A stretch of DNA of 35,384 nucleotides from the NCBI RefSeq assembly GCF_008638365.1, contig NZ_ML703339.1:158159-193542 (forward strand), in the 5' to 3' direction. The first letter of the stretch is position 1, and the number at the start of each line of letters is the position of its first letter. The translations under genes were made by a program, and so were the position numbers. Origin of the DNA: Nocardiopsis quinghaiensis (GTDB taxonomy: Bacteria > Actinomycetota > Actinomycetes > Streptosporangiales > Streptosporangiaceae). Of the stretch, positions 1 to 8,575 are shown piece by piece. The notes below the pieces were generated by a model. It ran no database searches and was not told where the DNA came from. It saw only the letters and a program-made list of their open reading frames with translations.

Positions 1-33
1 CCGGGGGGCGCACGCCGGCCCGTGGACCCGGGG

Positions 34-61
34 GGCCCCCGGGCCGCCCCCCGCGGGGGCC
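34..61. terminator. GC-rich hairpin downstream of paaZ, possible terminator
   Basis: Arms GGCCCCC (34-40) and GGGGGCC (55-61) can pair around a 14-nt loop, about 70 bp past the paaZ stop codon. The surrounding bases are almost pure G/C, so chance pairing is likely. There is no T-tract. Confidence 0.25.
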
Positions 62-128
62 ACCGCCGTGTCGACACGCCTACATGGCTACTCGTCCACG
101 AGGCGACCCGCCCACAGGGCCCACCTGT

Positions 129-2162
129 CTACTCCTCGCCCTTGGCGACCAGAGTGAGCACGTCGTAGGTGGCCACGGCCTCGCCGTCCTGGTCGGTGAC
201 CAGGGCGTCCCAGCGCACCTCGCCGTAGTCGGCGTTCGTGCGCGGCGTGATCTGCTTGGCGGTCAGCGTCACCCGGATGGTGGCGCCCTCCTTCACCGGG
301 GTGAGGAAGCGCAGGCCGTCCACGCCGAAGTTGGCCAGCACCGGACCCGGCGCCGGGTCCACGAACAGGCCCGCCGCCAGCGACACCACCAGGTAGCCGT
401 GCGCCACGATCCCGCCGAACAGCGGGTTGGCGGCGGCGGCCTCCTCGTCGGTGTGCGCGTAGAAGGTGTCACCGGTGAACTCGGCGAAGTGGTCGATGTC
501 GGCGCGGGTGACGGTGCGTTCCGCCGACCGGACCGTGTCGCCGATCCGCAGCTGCGACAGGTCCTTGCGGAACGGGTGCACGTCGTCCGCGTTGCGCTCC
601 GAACCCGTGGTCCAGTGGCCGGTGATCGCGGTGACCATGTCCGGGGACGCCTGCACGGCGGTGCGCTGCATGTGGTGCTTGACGCCGCGCACACCGCCCA
701 TCTCCTCGCCGCCGCCCGCGCGACCGGGCCCGCCGTGCACCAGGACGGGCAGCGGAGAACCGTGGCCGGTGGACTCCTTGGCGTCGTCCCGGTTGAGCAC
801 CAGGACGCGCCCGTGCCAGGGCGCGACACCCAGGACGACCTCGCGGGCCACGTCCGGGTCGTTGGTGACCACCGAGCCCACCAGGCTGCCGCTGCCGCGC
901 GCGGCCAGCTCCACGGCCTCGGCGACGCCGTCGTAGGCGATCACGGTGCTGACCGGGCCGAAGGCCTCCACCTCGTGCGGCTCCCGGGCGCCGGGCTCGG
1001 CGCGCAGCAGGACCGGGGACATGAACGCGCCGGCCTCGGCGTCGGCGCCGAGGACCTCCACGGTCCCGGGGTCGCCGTGGACGATCTCGCTGGAGGTGCG
1101 CAGCGCCTTGACCGCCTTGCGGACCTCCTCGCGCTGGTCGAGTGAGACCAGGGCGCCCATGCGCGCGTCCGGGTGGTCCGCCGCGCCCACGACCACCTTG
1201 GACAGCCGGTCGGTCAGGGCCCCGACGACGGCGTCGGCCATCGGCCCGGGCACGATGACCCGGCGGATGGCGGTGCACTTCTGCCCGGCCTTGACCGTCA
1301 TCTCGGTGACGACCTGCTTGACGAACAGATCGAACTCGGGGTCCTGCTCGGACACGTCCGGACCGAGGATCGAGCAGTTGAGGGAGTCGGCCTCGACGTT
1401 GAGCTGTACGCCACCGCTGACCACGTTCGGGTGGTTGCGCAGGATGGCGCCGGTGGCGGCGGAGCCGGTGAAGCCCACGATGTCCTGCGGGCCGAGGTTG
1501 TCGAGAAGCCCCTTGTGACTGCCGACGAGGAGCTGGAGGGAGCCCTCCGGCAGCAGTCCGGACTCGACCATCCGCCGTACGACCGCGGCGGTGAGGTAGG
1601 CGGTCTGCCCGGCGGGCTTGACGATGCTCGGCATCCCGGCGAGGAAGGCGGGGGCGAGCTTCTCCAACATGCCCCACACCGGGAAGTTGAACGCGTTGAT
1701 CTGCACGGCCACGCCCGGACGGGACGTGTACACGTGCTGGCCGACGAACGTGCCCTGCTTGCCGAGCTGCTCCAGGGGCCCGTCGAGGATGACGGTGGAG
1801 TTGGGCAGTTCGCGGCGGCCCTTGCTGGAGAAGCTGAAGAGCGTGCCGAACCCGCCGTCCACGTCCACGGCGGTGTCGCGCCTGGTCGCACCGGTCCGGT
1901 GGGAGAGCGCGTAGAACTCCTCCTTGTACCCCATCAGGTGTTTGGCGACCTCCTTGAGGAGGTTCGCGCGCTGGTGGAAGGTGAGCGCGCGCAGCGCGGG
2001 GCCGCCGACACGGCGCGCGTGGTCCACCATCCCGGCGACGTCGGGGCCTTCGGCCGAGATGCGCGCGACGGTCTCGCCGGTGTTCGCGTCGGCCAGGGGC
2101 GAGCCCTCGTCCGCGGGGGTGAACCACGCCCCCCGCGCGTAGCTCTGCAGTGTCTCGGACAC
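129..2162 (-). CDS. paaZ: PaaZ: bifunctional oxepin-CoA hydrolase / 3-oxo-5,6-dehydrosuberyl-CoA semialdehyde dehydrogenase
   Basis: In cytosolic phenylacetate catabolism this family opens the oxepin-CoA ring with a C-terminal MaoC-type hydratase domain and oxidises the resulting semialdehyde with an N-terminal aldehyde dehydrogenase domain. The 677-aa product has both, in the usual order and near the usual ~680-aa length. In the ALDH part I see a Glu at 257 in NVEADS and the nucleophile Cys296 in AGQKCTA. In the MaoC part, FTGDTFYAH (562-570) carries the Asp565/His570 catalytic pair, followed by FGGIVAHGY. The GTG start at 2162 follows a strong GAGGAGAGG site; the frame stays open far upstream, but into the neighbouring regulator's region. 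Next to an amine oxidase and aldehyde dehydrogenase it suggests a phenylethylamine-to-phenylacetate route. Other paa genes are not visible in the window. Confidence 0.95.
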   Translation of the reverse strand: MSETLQSYARGAWFTPADEGSPLADANTGETVARISAEGPDVAGMVDHARRVGGPALRALTFHQRANLLKEVAKHLMGYKEEFYALSHRTGATRRDTAVDVDGGFGTLFSFSSKGRRELPNSTVILDGPLEQLGKQGTFVGQHVYTSRPGVAVQINAFNFPVWGMLEKLAPAFLAGMPSIVKPAGQTAYLTAAVVRRMVESGLLPEGSLQLLVGSHKGLLDNLGPQDIVGFTGSAATGAILRNHPNVVSGGVQLNVEADSLNCSILGPDVSEQDPEFDLFVKQVVTEMTVKAGQKCTAIRRVIVPGPMADAVVGALTDRLSKVVVGAADHPDARMGALVSLDQREEVRKAVKALRTSSEIVHGDPGTVEVLGADAEAGAFMSPVLLRAEPGAREPHEVEAFGPVSTVIAYDGVAEAVELAARGSGSLVGSVVTNDPDVAREVVLGVAPWHGRVLVLNRDDAKESTGHGSPLPVLVHGGPGRAGGGEEMGGVRGVKHHMQRTAVQASPDMVTAITGHWTTGSERNADDVHPFRKDLSQLRIGDTVRSAERTVTRADIDHFAEFTGDTFYAHTDEEAAAANPLFGGIVAHGYLVVSLAAGLFVDPAPGPVLANFGVDGLRFLTPVKEGATIRVTLTAKQITPRTNADYGEVRWDALVTDQDGEAVATYDVLTLVAKGEE

Positions 2163-2207
2163 CTGACGGTCCTCTCCTCGGGCTGTGCTTCCTGTGCGAA
2201 CAGTATT

Positions 2208-2225
2208 ACAGACCGATCGTTCAGT
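2208..2225. promoter_or_regulatory. TetR-type operator (PaaR-like) overlapping the paaZ promoter
   Basis: The 18-bp sequence ACAGACCGATCGTTCAGT is an imperfect palindrome in which seven of nine base pairs are symmetric around the CGATCG core. It lies 46 bp upstream of the paaZ start, next to TAATAC on the minus strand, which could be a -10 element. Repressors of the TetR/PaaR class bind sites of this size and style in front of phenylacetate genes. No TetR gene is present in the window, so the regulator must be encoded elsewhere. Confidence 0.55.
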
Positions 2226-2296
2226 AAATAGTGCGAGGGAGGGCGCACCGCGCTCCATCTGGGCTTCTCTGGTCCCGAAACGGACGGGAAATCCCC

Positions 2297-3211
2297 TCAG
2301 CCCGACTCGGCACGGATCTCGCGTGCCGTCACACCGAACTCCGTGCGCAACATGCGCCCTAGGTGTCCCGCGTCCAGCACGCCCCACCGCGCCGCGATCG
2401 CCGACACGCTCCGGTCGGCCAGCAGGGGGTCCGCCAGGTCCCGCCGGATGCGCGCCAGCCGCTCCGAGCGGACCCACCGCGCCAGCGTGAACCCCTGCTC
2501 GCGGCACAGCTTGTACAGGTACCGCGCCGACATCCGGTGCGCCGCGGCCACCGACTCCACCGACAGGTCCGGATCGGCCAGGTTCGCCAGGCAGTACGCC
2601 CGCACACGGGCGAGCGGGTCCGCCGCCTCCTCGGCGGGCGCGTCCGCGAACGCGGCGCACACCAGCGACACCAGCGCCGCCGCCAGGTGGTGCCGGGCCG
2701 CGCCGCCCGTCTCCTCGTCCAGCCCGGACGCCACGCCCCGGAACAGAGCCGAGACGATCCCGCGCAACCCGCTGTCCGCGCGCACCGGCAACGCCACCCG
2801 GCGCCGCAGCAGGTCCGCGTGCACCCCGAACATGGCGCTCGGCACACCCGCCACCACCGTGTCGTAGGGCTCCCAGAAAGGCAGCTCGTACGGGCGCCCG
2901 GTCTCGTACACCACCAGGTCACCGGGGGTGAGCAGGCACTGCCGCCCGGCCTGGCCGACACCCGCGCGGCCCGAGACGTGCCACGCCACCTTGATCAGGT
3001 CCGGATCCGAGGAGGCGATCACCCCGGGGTCGCGGCGCACCACCACCGGATCGGCGCGGATACGGGTCAGCACCAGCTGGTCGACCCGGGTCGAGGTGAA
3101 CGCGCCGTGGAAGGGGCGGTCGCCGGAGGCCCGCATGCGCAGGGGCGCGAACGCCCGGGAGGCCTCGGCCTCGAAACGGTCGATCCGGTCGGTGGAGTAC
3201 ACGGTCCCCAC
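2297..3211 (-). CDS. AraC-family activator, FeaR-like
   Basis: The 304-aa product has an N-terminal AraC-binding-like sensor (roughly residues 20-180, with the cupin-like stretch LLTPGDLVVYETGRPYELPF) and a C-terminal double helix-turn-helix (about 205-300, with VESVAAAHRMSARYLYKLC and a second helix pair ending TEFGVTAREIR). Its size and domain order match E. coli FeaR (about 300 aa), which activates the amine oxidase and phenylacetaldehyde dehydrogenase genes. It is transcribed away from the GMC/ALDH/amine oxidase/permease run across a 203-bp gap, the common place for a local activator. I infer that an amine or its aldehyde is the inducer. Residue 289 onwards reads RTEFG, as in typical family members. 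The start has only a modest Shine-Dalgarno match (GGGAAGGGAG about 10 bp upstream). Confidence 0.88.
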   Translation of the reverse strand: MGTVYSTDRIDRFEAEASRAFAPLRMRASGDRPFHGAFTSTRVDQLVLTRIRADPVVVRRDPGVIASSDPDLIKVAWHVSGRAGVGQAGRQCLLTPGDLVVYETGRPYELPFWEPYDTVVAGVPSAMFGVHADLLRRRVALPVRADSGLRGIVSALFRGVASGLDEETGGAARHHLAAALVSLVCAAFADAPAEEAADPLARVRAYCLANLADPDLSVESVAAAHRMSARYLYKLCREQGFTLARWVRSERLARIRRDLADPLLADRSVSAIAARWGVLDAGHLGRMLRTEFGVTAREIRAESG

Positions 3212-3373
3212 TCCCTGCTCCCTTCCCCCAGGCGTCTGACATGCGCTTATCTCCGCGCCGGGGCTGACCGGATGTTATCCCCGTCACCCCCGTCCGACAA
3301 GGCGCCCGCCCCCCGTGCGGGAAACGGAGACCGGCTGTGCGGGGAAAGGCGACGGGCCGACGCCGCGCGGACG

Positions 3374-3379
3374 TAGCTT
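3374..3379 (+). promoter_or_regulatory. Possible -10 element for the amine catabolism operon
   Basis: TAGCTT lies 35 bp upstream of the GMC oxidoreductase start. No good -35 hexamer is found at 16-18 bp, which would suit activation by the adjacent AraC-type protein. The assignment rests on one hexamer. Confidence 0.3.
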
Positions 3380-3414
3380 TCCCGGAACGCACAGAGGTCC
3401 GGGAAGGAAACGCC

Positions 3415-4944
3415 ATGGACACAGCCATTCCCCGTGAACACGACTTCGTGGTCGTCGGCTCCGGTTCCTCCGGCAGCGTCGTCGTCCGACGCCTGCTGGA
3501 CGCCGGGCACACCGTGCACGTCGTCGAGGCCGGCCCCGTCGACAGCGAACCGATGATCCACGACCCGCGCGGCTGGCCGGGCCTGTGGCACACCCCGCTG
3601 GACTGGGCCGTGATGACCGTGCCGCAGAAGCACGCGGCGGGCCGCTCCCTGCACTGGCCGCGCGGCCGGGTGCTCGGCGGCAGCAGTTCGCTCAACGGGA
3701 TGATCTACGTCCGCGGGCACCGGGCCGACTACGACTCCTGGGCCTACGCCGGATGCACGGGATGGGACTGGGACTCGGTCCTGCCCCTGTTCAAACGCTC
3801 GGAGGACCACGCCGACGGAGCCGGTCCGTGGCACGGCTCCGGCGGGCCGCTCCCGGTCACGCGCATCGCCGACCCGCATCCCACCTCCAGGGCGTTCGTG
3901 GAGGCGGCGGCCGCGCTGGGCTTCCCCGTCACCGACGACTTCAACGGCGAGCGGATGCTCGGCGCGGGATTCAACCACACGACCATAGACGGGGACGCGA
4001 GGATCAGCGCCTGGCGCGGCTTCGTGGAACCGGTCCGCTCCCACCCCGGCCTCACCGTCACCACCGGAGCCCCGGTCCGCCGGGTTCTGCTGGAGTCCGG
4101 CCGCGCGGTCGGCGTCGAGTACGAGGCCGAAGGCCGGATCCACCAGGCCCGGGCGGCACGCGAGGTCGTGCTCAGCGGAGGGGCGATCGGCTCTCCCCAG
4201 GTCCTCCTGCACAGCGGGATCGGCCCCGCCGCGCACCTGACCGAGGTCGGCGTGGACGTGCGGGTCGACCTGCCCGGGGTCGGTGAGAACCTCCACGACC
4301 ACCTGCTGGTCAGCAACGTCTACGAGGCCGACGGCCCCCTCCCTCCCGGCACCGGGAACCTGCTGGAGAGCCAGCTCTTCGCCAGCACCGACCCCGCCCG
4401 GACGGTCCCCGACCTCCAGCCCCTCTTCATCCACATGGTGCTGCCCGCCGACGGGTACCCGGTGCCCGAGCACGGCTACACCATCGCGCCCGGCATCGTC
4501 CGACCGCTCTCCCGCGGCACGCTGCGCCTGGCCTCCGACGACCCGTCCGCTCCTCCCCTGGTCGACCCCAACATCCTGTCCGAGCCGCACGACCTGGAGA
4601 GCCTGGTCGACGCGGTGGAGATCTGCCGCGAGATCGGCGCATCGGCCGCCTTCGACGCCTGGCGGAAGGCCGAGGTGGCCCCCGGACCCGAGGCCCGCAC
4701 CCGCGCCGATCTGCGCGAATACGTCCGGCGTGCGGTCACCACCTACCACCACCAGGTCGGCACCTGCCGCATGGGCGTGGACTCCCTCTCCGTGGTGGAC
4801 CCGGCCCTGCGGGTCCACGGCGTCGAGGGGCTGCGGGTGGCGGACGCCTCCGTCATGCCGTCCGTGCCCTCGGGCAACACCAACGCCCCGGCGATCATGG
4901 TCGGCGAGAAGGCGTCGGACCTCCTCCTCGCGGACCACACGTGA
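3415..4944 (+). CDS. GMC-family FAD-dependent oxidoreductase (choline dehydrogenase-like)
   Basis: GMC enzymes oxidise primary alcohols to aldehydes with FAD. The 509-aa product begins with the dinucleotide-binding signature VVGSGSSGSVVVRRLLDAG (from about residue 13) followed by VVEAGP. It has the second GMC signature around GGAIGSPQVLLHSGIGP, and a C-terminal active site with His446 in HHQVGTCRMG and Asn490 in SGNTNAPAI. There is no signal peptide, so it should be cytosolic. The ATG at 3415 follows GGGAAGGAAA. It is the first gene of the amine cluster. Its substrate is unclear: an amino alcohol or an aryl alcohol such as 2-phenylethanol would yield aldehydes for the next gene product. Usual family length is about 500-550 aa, so the gene looks complete. 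Confidence 0.9.
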   Translation: MDTAIPREHDFVVVGSGSSGSVVVRRLLDAGHTVHVVEAGPVDSEPMIHDPRGWPGLWHTPLDWAVMTVPQKHAAGRSLHWPRGRVLGGSSSLNGMIYVRGHRADYDSWAYAGCTGWDWDSVLPLFKRSEDHADGAGPWHGSGGPLPVTRIADPHPTSRAFVEAAAALGFPVTDDFNGERMLGAGFNHTTIDGDARISAWRGFVEPVRSHPGLTVTTGAPVRRVLLESGRAVGVEYEAEGRIHQARAAREVVLSGGAIGSPQVLLHSGIGPAAHLTEVGVDVRVDLPGVGENLHDHLLVSNVYEADGPLPPGTGNLLESQLFASTDPARTVPDLQPLFIHMVLPADGYPVPEHGYTIAPGIVRPLSRGTLRLASDDPSAPPLVDPNILSEPHDLESLVDAVEICREIGASAAFDAWRKAEVAPGPEARTRADLREYVRRAVTTYHHQVGTCRMGVDSLSVVDPALRVHGVEGLRVADASVMPSVPSGNTNAPAIMVGEKASDLLLADHT

Positions 4945-5053
4945 CGGACGCCGCCGGCGGCGGCACACCCCGGGACCTGCGGGCCCCGGCCACACGAAAT
5001 CCCACAGACCCACGAGTCCCGCGGGTGACGCGGGCGGAAGACGAGGTGTCCCG

Positions 5054-6487
5054 ATGAGGACCGACATGCTGATCGACGGCGAGTGGACCACCGGAACCGG
5101 TGGCGGCTCCCTGCCCACCCTGGACCCGGCCACGGGAGAGGTCATCGCCCACGTGCCGGAGGCCGCCGAGGCCGACGTGGACGCGGCGGTGGACGCCGCC
5201 GCCCGCGCGTTCGGGTCGGCCGAGTGGGCGGGCATGCTCCCGGCCGAGCGCGCCAGGCTCATGCTCCGCCTCGCCGACCTCCTGGAGGCCGACGCCGACG
5301 CGTTCGCCCGCCTGGAGACCACCGACCAGGGCCAGCCCCTCGCCGTCAGCTCCGGATTCTCCGTGCCCAACGCGGTGGAGCACCTGCGCTACTACGCGGG
5401 CTGGGTCACCAAGATCACCGGTATCACCGCGCCGCTGTCCGTCCCGGACGTGGACTACCGCACCCGCCGCGAACCGCTCGGCGTGTGCGCGCTCATCACC
5501 CCGTGGAACTTCCCGCTGATGATCCTGGTGTGGAAGCTCGCCCCCTCCCTGGCCACCGGCAACACCGTGGTGGTCAAGCCCGCCGAGCAGACCCCGCTCA
5601 CCACCCTGCGCCTGGCCGAGCTGGTCAGGGAGGCGGGCGTTCCCGACGGCGTCGTCAACGTGGTCACCGGAGGCCCCGAGGTGGGCAGGGCCCTGGTCCG
5701 CCACCCGAAGGTCGCCAAGGTGTCGTTCACCGGTTCCACCGGGGTCGGCCGCGAGATCGCCGCCCGGGCCGGGCACGACCTCAAGCACGTCTCCCTCGAA
5801 CTGGGCGGCAAGGCCCCCTCGGTCATCACCTCCGACGCCGACATCGACGCCGCCGTCGCGGGCAACCTCATGGGCGGACTGCTCAACTCCGGCCAGGTGT
5901 GCGCCGCCTACACCCGCTTCTACGTCGACGCCGCCCGCCACGACGAGTTCGCCGAGAAGCTCGCCGCGGGCGCCGCCGCCACGAAGCTGGGCCACGGCCT
6001 GGCCGAGGACACCCAGATGGGCCCGCTGGTCTCCGCCGAACAGCGGGACCAGGCAGAACGCTACGTGCGGATCGGCCAGGAGGAGGGGGCCCACCTGCAC
6101 GACCGCGCCCCGCTGGACGGCGACACCGGGTACTTCGTCCGTCCCGCCGTCTTCTCCGGAGTCACCGACGACATGCGCATCGCGCGGGAGGAGATCTTCG
6201 GTCCGGTCCTGTCGGTCCTGCCCTACGACGACCCCGACGAGCTGGTCGCACGCGCCAACGACACCGACTACGGACTCGCCGCCGTCATCTGGTCCCGCGA
6301 CATCGGCGTCGCCAACCGGCTCGCCGCGCGGGTCCGGGCGGGAACCGTGTGGATCAACATGCCGCCGGTCCTGGACGCCGCCGCGGCCTGGGGCGGCATG
6401 AAGGCCTCCGGACTCGGCCGCGAGATGGGCTGGTCGGCGATCGAGGCCTTCACCCAGGTCAAGAGCGTGTGGACCAACCTGGCCTGA
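5054..6487 (+). CDS. NAD(P)-dependent aldehyde dehydrogenase (phenylacetaldehyde/aminoaldehyde type)
   Basis: The 477-aa protein is a full-length cytosolic ALDH. Visible signatures are ITPWNFPL in the cofactor fold, VVKPAEQTPL, SFTGSTGVG, the general base Glu249 in LELGGKAP and the nucleophile Cys283 in NSGQVCAA, then EEIFGPVLSV near the C-terminus. It oxidises an aldehyde to a carboxylate. Between a GMC alcohol oxidase and a copper amine oxidase, its likely substrates are the aldehydes those enzymes release, for example phenylacetaldehyde, the FeaB role in E. coli. Sequence alone cannot separate phenylacetaldehyde from betaine aldehyde or aminobutyraldehyde specificity. The ATG at 5054 follows GACGAGG; a second in-frame ATG lies at 5066. 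It is 109 bp from the preceding gene, so probably co-transcribed. Confidence 0.93.
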   Translation: MRTDMLIDGEWTTGTGGGSLPTLDPATGEVIAHVPEAAEADVDAAVDAAARAFGSAEWAGMLPAERARLMLRLADLLEADADAFARLETTDQGQPLAVSSGFSVPNAVEHLRYYAGWVTKITGITAPLSVPDVDYRTRREPLGVCALITPWNFPLMILVWKLAPSLATGNTVVVKPAEQTPLTTLRLAELVREAGVPDGVVNVVTGGPEVGRALVRHPKVAKVSFTGSTGVGREIAARAGHDLKHVSLELGGKAPSVITSDADIDAAVAGNLMGGLLNSGQVCAAYTRFYVDAARHDEFAEKLAAGAAATKLGHGLAEDTQMGPLVSAEQRDQAERYVRIGQEEGAHLHDRAPLDGDTGYFVRPAVFSGVTDDMRIAREEIFGPVLSVLPYDDPDELVARANDTDYGLAAVIWSRDIGVANRLAARVRAGTVWINMPPVLDAAAAWGGMKASGLGREMGWSAIEAFTQVKSVWTNLA

Positions 6488-6531
6488 GCGATTCGCCCGC
6501 CCCGCCCGCGGCCCGGACCGCGGGCGGCCCC

Positions 6532-6605
6532 GCCCCGCGCGCTTCCCACCCGCGCCGACACCGCCACCGCCCCGCGCGCTTCCCACCCGCGCCGACACCG
6601 CCACC
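6532..6605. repeat. Perfect tandem duplication, 2 x 37 bp
   Basis: Bases 6532-6568 and 6569-6605 are identical 37-mers (each starts GCCCCGCGCG and ends ACACCGCCACC) lying head to tail in the gap between the aldehyde dehydrogenase stop and the amine oxidase start, ending 17 bp before the latter. The repeat does not cover the GGAAGG ribosome binding site at about 6611-6616. Perfect identity suggests a recent slippage or duplication. Confidence 0.95.
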
Positions 6606-6622
6606 ATCCCCGGAAGGCCCCC

Positions 6623-8575
6623 ATGGACGACCCGGCACCGCACCCGCTCGACCCCCTCATCCCCGACGAGATCACCGCCGCGCGCACCCTCCTCACCCGT
6701 ACCGGACACGTCACCCCGGCCACCCGGTTCGCCTACCTCGGCCTGGAGGAACCCGCCAAGGCCGAACTGCTGGCCCACGCGCCGGGGAACCCCGTGGACC
6801 GCCGCGTCCGCGTCCTGCTGCACGACACCTCGGGCGGTCCCGCCCACGACCTCGTCGTGTCCCTCACCCGGGGGAGTGTGGACTCCGACCGGGTGCTGGA
6901 CGCCGCCGTCGAGGGGCAGCTCCCCGTCCTCGACGAGGAGTTCGCCCTGGTGGAGGAGGTCCTCAACACCGACGAACGCTGGCTGGAGGCACTGCGGGTC
7001 CGCGGTCTCGACCCCGCACGGGTGCGCGTGGCACCGCTGTCCGCCGGCGTCTACGACGACGAGTACCCCGACGAGCGCGGCCGCCGCGTCCTGCGCGGGC
7101 TCGCGTTCGTCCAGGAGCACGAGGCCGACCACGCCTGGGCGCACCCGGTGGACGGGCTGGTCGGCTACGTGGACGTGCTCGACCGCACCGTGGACAGGGT
7201 GCTCGACTTCGGGCCGGTGCCCGTGCCCACAGAGAACGGCAACTACACCGAGCCCGAGGTCAGCGGGCCGTACCGCACCACGCAGAGGCCCATCGAGATC
7301 ACCCAGCCGGAGGGACCGAGCTTCACCCTCGAAGGCAACAGGCTGACCTGGGAGAACTGGTCGCTGCGGATCGGTTTCGACGCCCGGGAGGGCCTCGTCC
7401 TGCACCAGATCGCCTTCCACGACCGGGACCACGGGCGCGACCGGCCCATCGTCCACCGCGCGTCCATCGCCGAGATGGTCGTCCCCTACGCCGACCCCTC
7501 CCCGGTACGGTCCTGGCAGAACTACTTCGACACCGGCGAGTACATGGTCGGCCGGTACGCCAACGCGCTCAGACTCGGTTGCGACTGCCTCGGCGACATC
7601 ACCTACATGGACGCCGTCATCGCCGACGAGGGCGGCGAGCCCCAGGTCCTGCCCAACGCCGTGTGCATGCACGAGGAGGACTTCGGCGTGCTGTGGAAGC
7701 ACACCGACCTCTGGGCCGGGTCCTCGGAGACCCGCCGCCAGCGCCGCATGGTCGTCTCCTTCTTCACCACCGTCGGCAACTACGACTACGGGTTCTTCTG
7801 GTACCTGTACCTCGACGGCACCATCGAGTTCGAGGCCAAGGCCACCGGCATCGTCTTCACCTCCGCCCATCCCGGAGGGGACTACCCCTACGCCTCCGAG
7901 GTCGCTCCCGGTGTGGGCGCGCCCTTCCACCAGCACCTGTTCTGCGCCCGTCTGGACATGCGGGTGGACGGGACCGAGAACAGGGTCGAGGAGGTCGACG
8001 CCGCCCGGGTGCCGATCGGACCCGACAACCCGCGCGGCAACGCGTTCGTCCAGAAGCGCACGGTGCTGGACACCGAGAGCCGCGCCCAACGCGACGCGGA
8101 CGCCTCCGTCGACCGGGTCTGGCACATCTCCAACCCCGGTTCGCGCAACCGGCTCGGCCAACCCGTCGCCTACGCCCTCCAGCCCGAGGGCAAGCCGGTG
8201 CTGCTCGCCGACCCGTCCTCGTCGGTGGCGGCCCGCGCGGCCTTCGCCACCCGCCACCTGTGGGTGACCCCCCACGACCACGCCGAGCGCTACCCGGCCG
8301 GTGACTTCGTCAACCAGCACCCGGGCGGAGCCGGGCTGCCCGCCTACACCGCGGCCGACAGGAACGTGGACGGAACCGACCTGGTCGTGTGGCACACCTT
8401 CGGGCTGACCCACGCGCCGCGGCCGGAGGACTGGCCGATCATGCCGGTCGACTACACCGGCTTCAAGCTGCGTCCGACCGGTTTCTTCGACCGCAACCCC
8501 ACCCTGGACGTGCCGCCGACGGCGGGCGGCCACGGGTGCTCCGGGCAGCAAGGACGGGGAGGATGCCATGACTGA
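6623..8575 (+). CDS. tynA: Copper-containing primary-amine oxidase (TPQ enzyme)
   Basis: This family oxidatively deaminates primary amines to aldehyde, NH3 and H2O2 with a self-made topaquinone and one Cu(II). The 650-aa length fits actinobacterial cytosolic forms such as the Arthrobacter enzymes; no signal peptide is seen. The cofactor tyrosine is Tyr387 in VGNYDYG. The catalytic base is Asp303 in [10 protein letters not shown]. Two copper ligands are His436 and His438 in FHQHLF, and the third lies in the [11 protein letters not shown] stretch (His591 or His597), followed by the conserved EDWPIMPV. N-terminal N2/N3 domains precede the catalytic beta-sandwich. The likely substrates are aryl-alkyl amines such as 2-phenylethylamine or tyramine, judged by neighbours and paaZ. 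The 3' end overlaps the permease gene by 8 bp, indicating coupled translation. Confidence 0.96.
   Translation: MDDPAPHPLDPLIPDEITAARTLLTRTGHVTPATRFAYLGLEEPAKAELLAHAPGNPVDRRVRVLLHDTSGGPAHDLVVSLTRGSVDSDRVLDAAVEGQLPVLDEEFALVEEVLNTDERWLEALRVRGLDPARVRVAPLSAGVYDDEYPDERGRRVLRGLAFVQEHEADHAWAHPVDGLVGYVDVLDRTVDRVLDFGPVPVPTENGNYTEPEVSGPYRTTQRPIEITQPEGPSFTLEGNRLTWENWSLRIGFDAREGLVLHQIAFHDRDHGRDRPIVHRASIAEMVVPYADPSPVRSWQNYFDTGEYMVGRYANALRLGCDCLGDITYMDAVIADEGGEPQVLPNAVCMHEEDFGVLWKHTDLWAGSSETRRQRRMVVSFFTTVGNYDYGFFWYLYLDGTIEFEAKATGIVFTSAHPGGDYPYASEVAPGVGAPFHQHLFCARLDMRVDGTENRVEEVDAARVPIGPDNPRGNAFVQKRTVLDTESRAQRDADASVDRVWHISNPGSRNRLGQPVAYALQPEGKPVLLADPSSSVAARAAFATRHLWVTPHDHAERYPAGDFVNQHPGGAGLPAYTAADRNVDGTDLVVWHTFGLTHAPRPEDWPIMPVDYTGFKLRPTGFFDRNPTLDVPPTAGGHGCSGQQGRGGCHD

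Noticed and set aside
84..1145. 353-aa plus-strand frame antisense to paaZ
   Set aside because: It is a third-base shadow of paaZ in GC-rich DNA, Arg/Gly/Val/His-rich with no known motif.
2163..2660. 166-residue N-terminal extension of PaaZ
   Set aside because: The extra part is low-complexity, runs antisense-like through the AraC gene and lacks homologous sequence; the GTG at 2162 has a strong ribosome site.
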